Shown here: positions 1 through 7,834 of the stretch, piece after piece | How positions within the stretch are numbered: position 1 is the first letter of the stretch | Layout of the letters: each line of letters opens with the position of its first letter | Assembly (NCBI GenBank): GCA_016288205.1 | Contig: JAEEYO010000025.1 | Location: forward strand, 124,001-188,000 | Length of the DNA: 64,000 nt | DNA from: Treponema sp. | Lineage (GTDB): Bacteria; Spirochaetota; Spirochaetia; Treponematales; Treponemataceae | Direction of reading: 5' to 3' | Notes under the pieces: model-generated | Seen by the model: only the letters and a program-made list of their open reading frames with translations | Databases searched by the model: none | Told to the model about the DNA's origin: nothing | Translations under genes and position numbers: made by a program

Positions 1-278
1 AGCACATAGACGAAATTCTCTCCATGTTCAGCGAGGAGGACACCCTGCTTGTCTCCGGTCCTGGTGCCGCATCTTTCGTTGAGCAGACGAGGGAAAGAAA
101 ACCGCTCTTGAAACTGAGCGCGATTACACCATGGACAGATTGCTGTGAGTCTCTTTTTGAAATGGCTGAGGAAAAAATCAGCAGGAAAGAAAAGCCGCTT
201 GAAGATTACGACGGTCCGCTCTATGTACGAAAAAGCGAGGCTGAGATAGTCTACGAGCAGAATCAAAAGAAAGAATAA
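1..278 (+). CDS. tsaB: TsaB-like tRNA threonylcarbamoyladenosine protein, C-terminal part
   Basis: Only the last ~92 codons lie in the window; the frame is open from the left edge, so the true start is upstream. The tail ends with a PLYVRKSEAE-type motif, typical of the C-terminus of TsaB/YeaZ, the non-catalytic partner of TsaD in making the t6A base of ANN-decoding tRNAs in the cytoplasm. The N-terminal ASKHA fold cannot be seen. It converges on csrA with only six bases between the stop codons and no visible terminator. The call rests on this short C-terminal signature. Confidence 0.6.
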   Translation, partial: HIDEILSMFSEEDTLLVSGPGAASFVEQTRERKPLLKLSAITPWTDCCESLFEMAEEKISRKEKPLEDYDGPLYVRKSEAEIVYEQNQKKE

Positions 279-284
279 ATAGAA

Positions 285-503
285 TTACGCGAAAAGATTT
301 TTGAGGGCATCCTCTGAGGAACGTGCGGCCGCAGCCCTGTTTTCTGCCTGAATCTCATCGTAAACTTCCTGGCGGAACACCTTTACGTTTTTCGGTGCCT
401 CCACTCCAATCTTTACGAAATCGCCATGCACTTCAATTATGGTCAGGCTGATGTCATTGCCAATGCGGATTTTTTCATCGACTTTGCGGGATAGAATCAG
501 CAT
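285..503 (-). CDS. csrA: Carbon storage regulator CsrA
   Basis: A 72-residue protein with the classic CsrA N-terminus [15 protein letters not shown], the core strand region and a GVEAP turn (about residues 33-37), plus a short Ala-rich tail. CsrA is a dimeric RNA-binding protein that blocks translation by covering GGA motifs in leaders; in flagellated bacteria lacking E. coli-type control it often represses flagellin. It overlaps the end of fliW by seven bases, so the two are translationally coupled. FliW is the known protein antagonist of CsrA, which supports both calls. Confidence 0.96.
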   Translation of the reverse strand: MLILSRKVDEKIRIGNDISLTIIEVHGDFVKIGVEAPKNVKVFRQEVYDEIQAENRAAAARSSEDALKNLFA

Positions 504-949
504 TTTTTCCCCCTCTGTCTGCGCTCAAGACCTTCGAGCAACTTATATTTGGTGCTCCATCTTGAGTCATCGACGATTACCTGCATGGCCTTGCGGTTCT
601 TCTTGTTGATTACGAGAGGTCCCATCAAGTTTGCGGTAACAGGATTTCCATCGCCCGGAACTGTAACGAGCGTCATCACGCGGACATCGGCAGGATCATC
701 AATCCCAATTTTTTGCAGCTCCTTGTCGTCAATGTCGGTCTCATAATCGCCACAAACAAGGAAGGGATCAATCATCAAAAAAGCAAGGTTCTCATTCTGC
801 AGCGACTGAAGCCACACGAAAGGATGATACGTGCTGTCATAAAGAGCGAAGGTCGTATAGTCCTCAAAGCCAAAGAGTCCGGCTGGAATTGTAATGATAT
901 GTTCCTCAGGAACCTCAACGATTCCCGAGGCTTTGGTCTTTATCTGCAT
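497..949 (-). CDS. fliW: Flagellar assembly factor FliW
   Basis: A 150-residue protein with the FliW pattern: an N-terminal [18 protein letters not shown] segment, a mid-protein WLQS segment and a conserved [11 protein letters not shown] block near residue 108. FliW binds CsrA allosterically and is displaced by flagellin, linking filament protein export to flagellin translation. It lies 23 bases after flgL and overlaps csrA by seven bases. The order flgK-flgL-fliW-csrA is common in spirochaetes and several Gram-positive groups. Confidence 0.95.
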   Translation of the reverse strand: MQIKTKASGIVEVPEEHIITIPAGLFGFEDYTTFALYDSTYHPFVWLQSLQNENLAFLMIDPFLVCGDYETDIDDKELQKIGIDDPADVRVMTLVTVPGDGNPVTANLMGPLVINKKNRKAMQVIVDDSRWSTKYKLLEGLERRQRGKKC

Positions 950-972
950 TTCACCCTACCCGATGATCTTGT

Positions 973-2217
973 CTAGCGGAGATAATCAAGAAGAGTACTT
1001 GAGTACATCTTGCCTGCGTTGCTGAGTGTGGCCTGGTGCACGTAATCAAGCATCTTGAGGTCGGTGATTGCCTCGCTCATGTCAATGTCACCCTCGCGGC
1101 TCACAAGCTTTGTCACATTCAGATTGTTCAGAGACTGTCTCTGGATGTTGTTCTGCGCTCTCTCGTAGTCGCTTCCGTTCTTTGCAAGACGTGTGGTAAG
1201 ATTGCTCATTCCCTGATCAATCACACCAAGGACGCGTGAACCGATTGCCTCATGGTCACCACGGTACATTGCGTCGCGAAGTGCAATCACAGAGTCGAAA
1301 AGTGATCCGCCTGAAACGCTTACGCTGTTGCCAATGTTATATGGAGGAAGCTGGCTCTTGTCCTTAATCATTCCGATTTCCTCAAGCACGTTTCCGCTCG
1401 CATCCGCAAGCCACATCTGATGTGCATCGGTTGTGCGGAGGTTAAGTCCACGGCTCAGAGGATCAATTGACGCACGGATTGCAACACCGCTGTTGTTGAT
1501 TTTAGCAGCAACAGAATAAATGTTGTCGCCCGCATTGATCTCAATGTTAACGCCGTCAACATAAATCACGCTGTCGCTTGAAGCCTGCCATGCGGAAAGA
1601 TCGCGCTGTCCCATGTACACCTGAGGCTCGGCCCAGAAAACTTTGTTTCCGGAATTCTCAACGTCGAGATAAGCGTTCTCGTCAACCTCAACTTTGTTTC
1701 CCTCAATGTTTCCGTTGTACTGTACGGTCGTAATCAGAGGCTCTGCGGCACCCTCAACATTTCCCATTGAAACTTCAAATGCCGTCACGTTGTTGCGTGT
1801 TCCTGCGAAAAGAGAATTTCCATCAGGTCCCACGGCGTTTGCGTTCTGGACAAGCTCCTTCAAAAGCTCATCGACTTCAACGGCCATGTTCTTCAAATCT
1901 TCCGGAGTATTGATTCCGTTCGCACCCTGAACAGCAAGCTCGCGGACTCTCTGCATAATCTCAAGATTCTGGTGAATGTAGCCTTCCCTCACCTGGAAAT
2001 TGTCGGCGAGAGTCTGTGCGTTTTTCTCGAACACGTTCACCCTTGAAAGGAATGACTGGTAGCGCACAAGATGTCCTGCGGCAAGCGGATCGTCACGGAG
2101 AGATGAGATCCTGCTCTGGCTTCCAACCTGCGCGTTTTTCTGTGCCTGACGTACCTCCTGCTGTCTGAGGAAGTACTGTGTATTCATATTGTTGTACTGC
2201 GAACTGATTCTATTCAT
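973..2217 (-). CDS. flgL: Flagellar hook-filament junction protein FlgL (HAP3)
   Basis: A 414-residue protein with flagellin-like termini: an N-terminal helical D0/D1 region (MNRISSQYNNMNTQYFL, then SRISSLRDDPLAAG) and a C-terminal helix rich in Asn, Gln and Leu ending SSTLLDYLR. The middle carries the variable domain. FlgL forms the second junction layer between hook and filament; in spirochaetes this lies in the periplasm. It follows flgK by 52 bases. The length is somewhat above the enteric protein, in keeping with a larger middle domain. Confidence 0.93.
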   Translation of the reverse strand: MNRISSQYNNMNTQYFLRQQEVRQAQKNAQVGSQSRISSLRDDPLAAGHLVRYQSFLSRVNVFEKNAQTLADNFQVREGYIHQNLEIMQRVRELAVQGANGINTPEDLKNMAVEVDELLKELVQNANAVGPDGNSLFAGTRNNVTAFEVSMGNVEGAAEPLITTVQYNGNIEGNKVEVDENAYLDVENSGNKVFWAEPQVYMGQRDLSAWQASSDSVIYVDGVNIEINAGDNIYSVAAKINNSGVAIRASIDPLSRGLNLRTTDAHQMWLADASGNVLEEIGMIKDKSQLPPYNIGNSVSVSGGSLFDSVIALRDAMYRGDHEAIGSRVLGVIDQGMSNLTTRLAKNGSDYERAQNNIQRQSLNNLNVTKLVSREGDIDMSEAITDLKMLDYVHQATLSNAGKMYSSTLLDYLR

Positions 2218-2269
2218 TTCAATCTCCTATATCTATCTGCTAACTTCCAAACTTAGATTCGCATGAATC

Positions 2270-4141
2270 TTAAATTCCCATGCGGTTGATGATGGTCTCA
2301 AGAAGCTGATCCTGTACGGTGATGAATCTTGCCGCCGCATTATATCCGTGCTGGAACTTGATGATGTCCGCAAGCTCCTCGTCCACGTTTACTCCGCTGA
2401 TGCTGTCCCTGAGCGCCGTAAGATCACTCATGATTGCATTCTGGCTTGCAAGCATGTTCTGTGCCTGCTCACCCTTGAGTCCCACGTTGGTGACAGAATC
2501 CGCAAAGTAGTCGTCGAAGGTGCGGCTCTTTCCAACCATCACATTGCTGTTCCTGATTGAAGCGATGCTGACAGCTGCCCTTCCGTCTCCCGGATCTGCC
2601 ATGCCCTGAAGATTGGGGAATGCAGCCGCGACAGACTGAACATCTGTGTGAATCTGATCATTTACCTGGATGTATGCGGAAGGATTCAGTACCGGTGCAA
2701 GTCCGAACTGAGCTCCAGCAAGTGCGTTAACAGCGTCTGCCTGCTCCCAGTCATAAGCTCCCTCTGCTCCGCTTCCGGAAAGGATTCCAGCATATCCTGT
2801 GAGGAACATACCGGAGTCTTCCACGTGGCGGATTACGAAATCAGGATTGTCCCAATCAGCAGCGGTGCTTGCCTTGAGCACGAGCTTGTCGTTCTGATCA
2901 AGATATGCCTTGACCTCCGCATCAGTGTTGTTGATTCTGTTTATGACTTCCTCAACTGTGTCGGTCGCGTTATATGCCACGGTCACATTTCCGTCATGTC
3001 CGCTGAGTGTGATTTCTCCCTCAAGTCCAATCTGCTCGTGAAGCCTAAGCGAGTTTGTACCTGTAAAGCGGAAGATATATGATGAGTCAAATGCACCGTC
3101 CCCGTCCCTGTCAAAGTTTCCGTTCACGTTCTCCACGAAAGGATGCTGGACAAAGAAATCAAGACCGGTCACATTGTTTTTTCCGATTGCGTTTCTGTGC
3201 ACGTCGTTCACAAGGTCTGCAAAGTTAAGAGTCATTGTGTTGAGGGACTGCATCTCACTGCGCACGTCCTTGTCACGGAGCTCTACCAATGCACCAAGCG
3301 AACCGCCTGAGAAAAATGCGTCGTACTGTGTGTCGCTCCACTTGAGCTTTGAATATCCAAAGTGCTCGATGTCTGTCTGTGTCTCAATCTGACGGGCAAT
3401 GCTTCCCTGAACGATGATCTGTCCGTCGGTGTGGACCATGAACTCATCGGGATCCTTGCGTGAAACAGTCACGTTAATCAGCTTGCCGAGTTTTTCCACG
3501 AGGAGGTCACGGCGGTCCATGAGGTCGTTCGGATCATCACCCATAGCCTTGCTGCGTACAATCTCGTTGTTGAGCTCAGCGATCTGTCTGGCATAGTCGT
3601 TAACCTGCTTTACGGTCGCGTTGATGTCCTCGTTAATCTGGTTTCCAATGGCGACAAGGCTCTTGTTTCTCTGCTGGATTGCATTTGTAAGACTGTCTGC
3701 CCTGCTTACTACCGCCTGACGAGCCGCATCCTGATCGGGATAGATTGACAGCTCCTGCCAGCTTTCCCAGAATTTATCCATGTTGCCGCGGACTGAAATC
3801 TCCTCCGGCTCATTGTAGATCTGCTCAATCATCGTGTAGTATTTTTCGCGGGTCTCCCAGTATGACTGAACGTTTGTCTGTGCGACAATTCTCGTGTCAA
3901 GAAGCTCATCGCGGAGACGCTTTACGCTTTCAACATCGGTACCCTGTCCAATCTGGCCAGGTCTCTCTGCCCTTTCCAAATCAGGTCGATAAAGCGGCTC
4001 AAAGGACTTTACGTTTACACGCTGCCTGGTATAGCCCTCAGTATCCGCATTGGAAATGTTGTGACCTGCAGTTTGAATCTGCAAGCTGTGCGCCATGAGA
4101 GAGCGTTTTCCAATTTCAATTCCACCAAATGATCCTGACAT
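2270..4141 (-). CDS. flgK: Flagellar hook-associated protein FlgK (HAP1)
   Basis: A 623-residue protein whose start has the FlgK signature SLQIQTAGHNISNADTEGYT (residues ~20-39) and whose end has the axial-protein helix with EELADIIKFQHGYNAAARF. The first junction protein laid on the hook, exported by the flagellar type III system. The central ~350 residues are variable domain, with a cadherin-like Gly/Asp-rich stretch. It lies 55 bases downstream of the flgN-like chaperone gene and 52 bases upstream of flgL, all on one likely transcript. The start has an upstream purine-rich GGAGG site. Confidence 0.95.
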   Translation of the reverse strand: MSGSFGGIEIGKRSLMAHSLQIQTAGHNISNADTEGYTRQRVNVKSFEPLYRPDLERAERPGQIGQGTDVESVKRLRDELLDTRIVAQTNVQSYWETREKYYTMIEQIYNEPEEISVRGNMDKFWESWQELSIYPDQDAARQAVVSRADSLTNAIQQRNKSLVAIGNQINEDINATVKQVNDYARQIAELNNEIVRSKAMGDDPNDLMDRRDLLVEKLGKLINVTVSRKDPDEFMVHTDGQIIVQGSIARQIETQTDIEHFGYSKLKWSDTQYDAFFSGGSLGALVELRDKDVRSEMQSLNTMTLNFADLVNDVHRNAIGKNNVTGLDFFVQHPFVENVNGNFDRDGDGAFDSSYIFRFTGTNSLRLHEQIGLEGEITLSGHDGNVTVAYNATDTVEEVINRINNTDAEVKAYLDQNDKLVLKASTAADWDNPDFVIRHVEDSGMFLTGYAGILSGSGAEGAYDWEQADAVNALAGAQFGLAPVLNPSAYIQVNDQIHTDVQSVAAAFPNLQGMADPGDGRAAVSIASIRNSNVMVGKSRTFDDYFADSVTNVGLKGEQAQNMLASQNAIMSDLTALRDSISGVNVDEELADIIKFQHGYNAAARFITVQDQLLETIINRMGI

Positions 4142-4196
4142 ATTTTCCTCCAGACTTTAGCAAGCTTCCAAAACAGAGACCTGCTTTACTGATTAT

Positions 4197-4913
4197 TTAC
4201 ACAAGCGCATCCAACACGACGCTTTCCGCCATGGGACTCGTTATTTTTCCGTTGCGGCCATAGACCCTTGTCTTGGACTGTGGCACGCAGTTTTCTATTA
4301 CGCCGTCAATGAATTCCTTCGTTGAAGAAACATAAGTTGCAAGGGCGCTGTTCTCAATCTTGCTCTTTGAGAGCTTGGTTCGGACGCTAACATAGACTTC
4401 CTGAATTCCAGGCTCCAAATAGAGATCCCTGTTGTCGCCCACATAATTCTCGCGGCACTGGTCAAGGTTCACGAAAGCGTCGCTGTAAGCCTTCATGTTG
4501 TCTATGCAGGCCTCAAGCTCCACCCACTTCCTGTCCTTCACGTTGTCGTGAATTTTTTTCTGCTGCGTGAGCATACACTCAAGCACATCGTTCTGGGCGT
4601 TGAGAATCTGAAGAAGCTCGTTGTCCACCGGAACTGATTTTTTCGCATCATCAATCACGTTCTCGACCTCAGCCTTTACGTCGCGACCGACTTCGCTTTT
4701 GTTCTCAGTTTCGCTTGCAGATTCAAGTTCATCCTGTGAAGAAGCCGCTGTTTCGGTATTTTCTTCAGCACTGATTTCCTCAAGTTCCATAGCCTCAGCC
4801 TCAATTTCCTCGTTCTTATCCGCGTTTTCCGCAGCAACGATATTTTCAGTGTCCTCAAGCTCCACAGCCTCAGTCACGTCGTCCAGAATCTCTTCATCAA
4901 GCTTTTCTACCAT
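4197..4913 (-). CDS. flgN: FlgN-like flagellar chaperone with long acidic N-terminal extension
   Basis: A 238-residue protein. Residues ~100-238 are helical and end in a YGRNGK-type tail, as in the FlgN export chaperones of FlgK and FlgL, and the gene sits directly before flgK. The first ~95 residues are very different: rich in Glu, Asp, Ala and Ser, without predicted globular character. Usual FlgN proteins are about 140-160 residues, so this is an added acidic arm. FlgN function is inferred mainly from position and the helical C-terminal part; the protein may instead be a spirochaete-specific analogue. The start follows a weak GAGGGG site. Confidence 0.7.
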   Translation of the reverse strand: MVEKLDEEILDDVTEAVELEDTENIVAAENADKNEEIEAEAMELEEISAEENTETAASSQDELESASETENKSEVGRDVKAEVENVIDDAKKSVPVDNELLQILNAQNDVLECMLTQQKKIHDNVKDRKWVELEACIDNMKAYSDAFVNLDQCRENYVGDNRDLYLEPGIQEVYVSVRTKLSKSKIENSALATYVSSTKEFIDGVIENCVPQSKTRVYGRNGKITSPMAESVVLDALV

Positions 4914-4970
4914 AATTCTACCCCTCGACCCATCCCAAAAAGGACTACTTTTACAAGTTCTCTGTTACGA

Positions 4971-4997
4971 TTATCGGAATCTGAATTTTTTACTTTA
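4971..4997 (-). promoter_or_regulatory. Sigma-28 (FliA/WhiG-type) promoter of the flgN-flgK-flgL-fliW-csrA operon
   Basis: On the minus strand the sequence reads TAAAGTAA, 11 bases, TCCGATAA. The sigma-28 consensus is TAAAGTTT-N11-GCCGATAA, so 13 of 16 motif positions and the exact spacing match. The site lies about 58 bases before the flgN-like start codon and faces the flagellar operon. It implies late-class flagellar expression of the junction proteins and of fliW-csrA. Confidence 0.8.
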
Positions 4998-5105
4998 GAA
5001 TTTTTTCATCAATTTCGGGGAGATTTTTTGTGTGGATTCAGGGAATCTCTTAGAATGGATATTTTTTGAGACTCCCCATTGGAAATTTTGCGGAAATCCG
5101 GGATT

Positions 5106-6233
5106 TTAGTCCTCGAATTTACCTTTTACGGGCTGGTAAACGGTCCGGCCATCCAAAACCAGTTTGCCGGTCTTATCCTCAGTCACCACGCCAAGAATGC
5201 GTATGGGCTTGTCTGGATTAATCCGGCTCAGATTTTCAGGTGAGAAATAAACGTCCACAATGCCCTCAACATGCTTTCCGTCCTGATATCCAATAAGAAG
5301 ACTGCACTGCCATGAACCGTCGTCGTTGGACTTGGGATTGGAAATTGTGCCCGTCCATGCAACATAGCAGCCGTTGTAAAGCACGTGGTCTCTTTCGACG
5401 ACCTCATAAGAGTAATTGTCATTAAACTTGTCCTTATCCTTGCTGCTGCTGTCCTTGAGCTTGTCAAACGGCACAGGTTTCAGCTGTTCGGCAAGACGGG
5501 TCGCCTCAAATTTTATATCTGTGGATGCATTGCTGTTGCAAATACGGTTGATTTCAACTCGCGCGGGATTATCCCTACCCTGAGTCATGTACATGCGGGC
5601 GTCTTCATAGCACTGTATGACATCCTTTTTTTCAAGCCTGTAATGGACCGGTGCCGACGAAAGGCTTTGGGATATGGCATTGCGCTGCTGGTCTCTTGAA
5701 AGCGGATTTCCCACAGTCGGCTTTTCCTTTGGCGCAAGTTTTATTCCCAGGAAAATTCCAAGACAAAGAAGCAAGGCCACGAACACACAGTTGCGGATGA
5801 TGTCTGGATTGAATCCGATCGGAGGATAGAACTGCTCAATCTTCCGGTTTTCCTTGATTCTCTGGATGTACGCGTAATCTTTTCCCTTTGTCCTGATGAA
5901 TTCCATCGCAGCTTTTGCCTGCTCATTGTTCGGGTCAATGTCAAGAATGTCCATGTAATATTGGAGAGCCTTGACGGTGTTTCCGTGCCTGAGCAAAAGG
6001 GCCGCCTGTCCAAGAAGGAGCTCCGAGCTGTTGATGTGAATTTCACGGGCGAGCTGATAGTATTTCGCAGCGTCCCCCTCATCACCAATGTAAAGGCAGG
6101 ACGTACCGAGCGCAAGATAGTATTCAAAGCTTCCCTTGTAGTTCGCGATGTACGACTCAAGGAGACGTATGGCAAAACCGAATTTGCGTCTTTTCATGAG
6201 ATATCGTGCCTGTTGAAGTACGCTGTGTGCCAT
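5106..6233 (-). CDS. TPR-repeat protein with one membrane segment
   Basis: A 375-residue protein. Residues ~1-120 form tetratricopeptide-like helix pairs (YYLALGTSCLYIGDEGDAAKY, then LLLRHGNTVKALQYYMDIL). One hydrophobic segment near residues 145-170 (CVFVALLLCLGIFLGI) is followed by a ~200-residue region without a recognised family that contains a WTGTISNP stretch. No signal peptide, so the TPR part is probably cytoplasmic and the C-terminal part periplasmic. It follows the upstream lipoprotein by three bases. Precise role unknown; scaffold or assembly protein is an inference. Confidence 0.7.
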   Translation of the reverse strand: MAHSVLQQARYLMKRRKFGFAIRLLESYIANYKGSFEYYLALGTSCLYIGDEGDAAKYYQLAREIHINSSELLLGQAALLLRHGNTVKALQYYMDILDIDPNNEQAKAAMEFIRTKGKDYAYIQRIKENRKIEQFYPPIGFNPDIIRNCVFVALLLCLGIFLGIKLAPKEKPTVGNPLSRDQQRNAISQSLSSAPVHYRLEKKDVIQCYEDARMYMTQGRDNPARVEINRICNSNASTDIKFEATRLAEQLKPVPFDKLKDSSSKDKDKFNDNYSYEVVERDHVLYNGCYVAWTGTISNPKSNDDGSWQCSLLIGYQDGKHVEGIVDVYFSPENLSRINPDKPIRILGVVTEDKTGKLVLDGRTVYQPVKGKFED

Positions 6234-6236
6234 TTT

Positions 6237-7787
6237 TTAGTTAACTCCCTCCAGTTTTCCCATAATTGCATCCAGCTCGTCGTTCAGATATTTCAACTCC
6301 GCCTCATCAACATCGTCGCTGTTTTCCAAAAGCTCAATGTGCTCTATCAAGGCCTGGACATAAGCCATGTCAATCTGATCGGTGGAAGGCTTTTTTCCAG
6401 ATCCGGATGCGGAGGTTCCAGACTTTCCAGATTTTCCAGTTTCGGCCGGATAATCAGGAAGAGGTCCGTCAGATGCAGTCGCGTTCACAGGTGTGTTCTC
6501 AAATGTCATTGTCTTTGGATTCCAGTAGTTGTTTGAGGAATCAACAAGAGGCGGCATATTTTCCCAGTAGCGGCTCACCACATCCTGCTCGGTAAGCTGT
6601 ACAGGCTCCGGTGCCGTGGAGGACTGCTGCAGACGGATAATCTGGTCGGGTCCAAGGGCTACCGTTCCCTGTGAAAGAGCCTCTATAAACTCATCGCCGG
6701 CAGGAATATCGCCATTGATAGCGACCGAAATGTAGAACGCAAGGGAATCCATCTGCTTGGGATCAAGATAGAATCCGTCCCAGTTCACGGCAATCTCCGA
6801 GTTGTTGTAGTTTACCGCGGAATTAAAGCTCTTGTGGTCAACCACGGAAGGGAGCCAGCGTGTTTTCTCAATGGACGCTTTGTTCGCGAGAGTTACGAAA
6901 GTCGGACTTCTAAGGCCCTCTCCCTCCAAGATAAACTGAACCGAGACATCCCCGTTGGTTGAGCGCACCCACTTGTGCTTCTGGAAATTGGTGTACTGCA
7001 CCTCGCTTGTGATCAAAGCGTCTTCCCTTGTTGAGAAATGATGGTTCGTATCTTCACCAAGGATTGTATCAAAGACTGATTTTAGCGAAATCATTTCCGT
7101 GGTGGAACCGATGTTCACGACATAGGCCGTAACCCTGAGCATGTCAACCCTTGAGGATGACGCGATCGAGGGAAGGAATGTAAAATCAATTATGACCTTG
7201 ACCTTTTTTGCCACAGTATACACAAGCTGTCCGCCATAGGGGGTTCTTCGTGCTTCGGTCTTGATTCCGTTCATGCGCTTGAGCTCAATCATCCTGTTGC
7301 CGTACAAAACGGAGAAGAATGAAGAGCTGAATGAGTCATATATGGAAAGCAAGGGTATAGTGCTTGATTTTTCATTTACGGCAAAGATACAGTAAGTTCC
7401 CGTGCGTCCGTCCAAATCAATCCTGATGTCGCCGTTCGTGATTGTAAAATGCTCCTCAGGAATGTAAATCCATCCGGTGTATGGATCGACGGTTTGCAGC
7501 TCCCTCATTCTGGACTCTTTTGTGCCGCCTTTTTTCGCCGCTTTTGTCTGGGGCTTCCTCGTTTTAACGGGCTGCTTCTGTTTTACTTCCGCTCCAGCCT
7601 CTGACTCGCTTTTTGGAGAATCTGATTCCTCGGTGACAAGCTCCCCGCCTTCAGTAAGCTTGGCATATACGGCGCCGCTTCCGTCGGTATATAATACGAC
7701 AGGGACCTGCTTATATGAACTTCCACAGGCTACAAACAGAGAAAGCAAAATAATTTCTGACATCAAAATGTATATTTTCTTCATCAT
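6237..7787 (-). CDS. Putative lipoprotein of unknown function
   Basis: A 516-residue protein with a hydrophobic leader ending FVACG, a relaxed spirochaetal lipobox with Cys near residue 21. A basic, low-complexity linker (~residues 55-95, Lys, Pro, Thr, Glu) precedes a mostly beta domain with no family recognised. The C-terminus has a Gly/Ser/Lys-rich linker (~450-470) and an acidic helix ending LDAIMGKLEGVN. It lies between an exported coiled-coil protein and a membrane TPR protein on the same strand, suggesting a shared envelope role. The start uses tandem ATGs after GGGAGAA. Confidence 0.6.
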   Translation of the reverse strand: MMKKIYILMSEIILLSLFVACGSSYKQVPVVLYTDGSGAVYAKLTEGGELVTEESDSPKSESEAGAEVKQKQPVKTRKPQTKAAKKGGTKESRMRELQTVDPYTGWIYIPEEHFTITNGDIRIDLDGRTGTYCIFAVNEKSSTIPLLSIYDSFSSSFFSVLYGNRMIELKRMNGIKTEARRTPYGGQLVYTVAKKVKVIIDFTFLPSIASSSRVDMLRVTAYVVNIGSTTEMISLKSVFDTILGEDTNHHFSTREDALITSEVQYTNFQKHKWVRSTNGDVSVQFILEGEGLRSPTFVTLANKASIEKTRWLPSVVDHKSFNSAVNYNNSEIAVNWDGFYLDPKQMDSLAFYISVAINGDIPAGDEFIEALSQGTVALGPDQIIRLQQSSTAPEPVQLTEQDVVSRYWENMPPLVDSSNNYWNPKTMTFENTPVNATASDGPLPDYPAETGKSGKSGTSASGSGKKPSTDQIDMAYVQALIEHIELLENSDDVDEAELKYLNDELDAIMGKLEGVN

Positions 7788-7834
7788 AATTCATTCTCCC
7801 AGCAACAAACTGCATTCCGAACAGGCCGAATACT

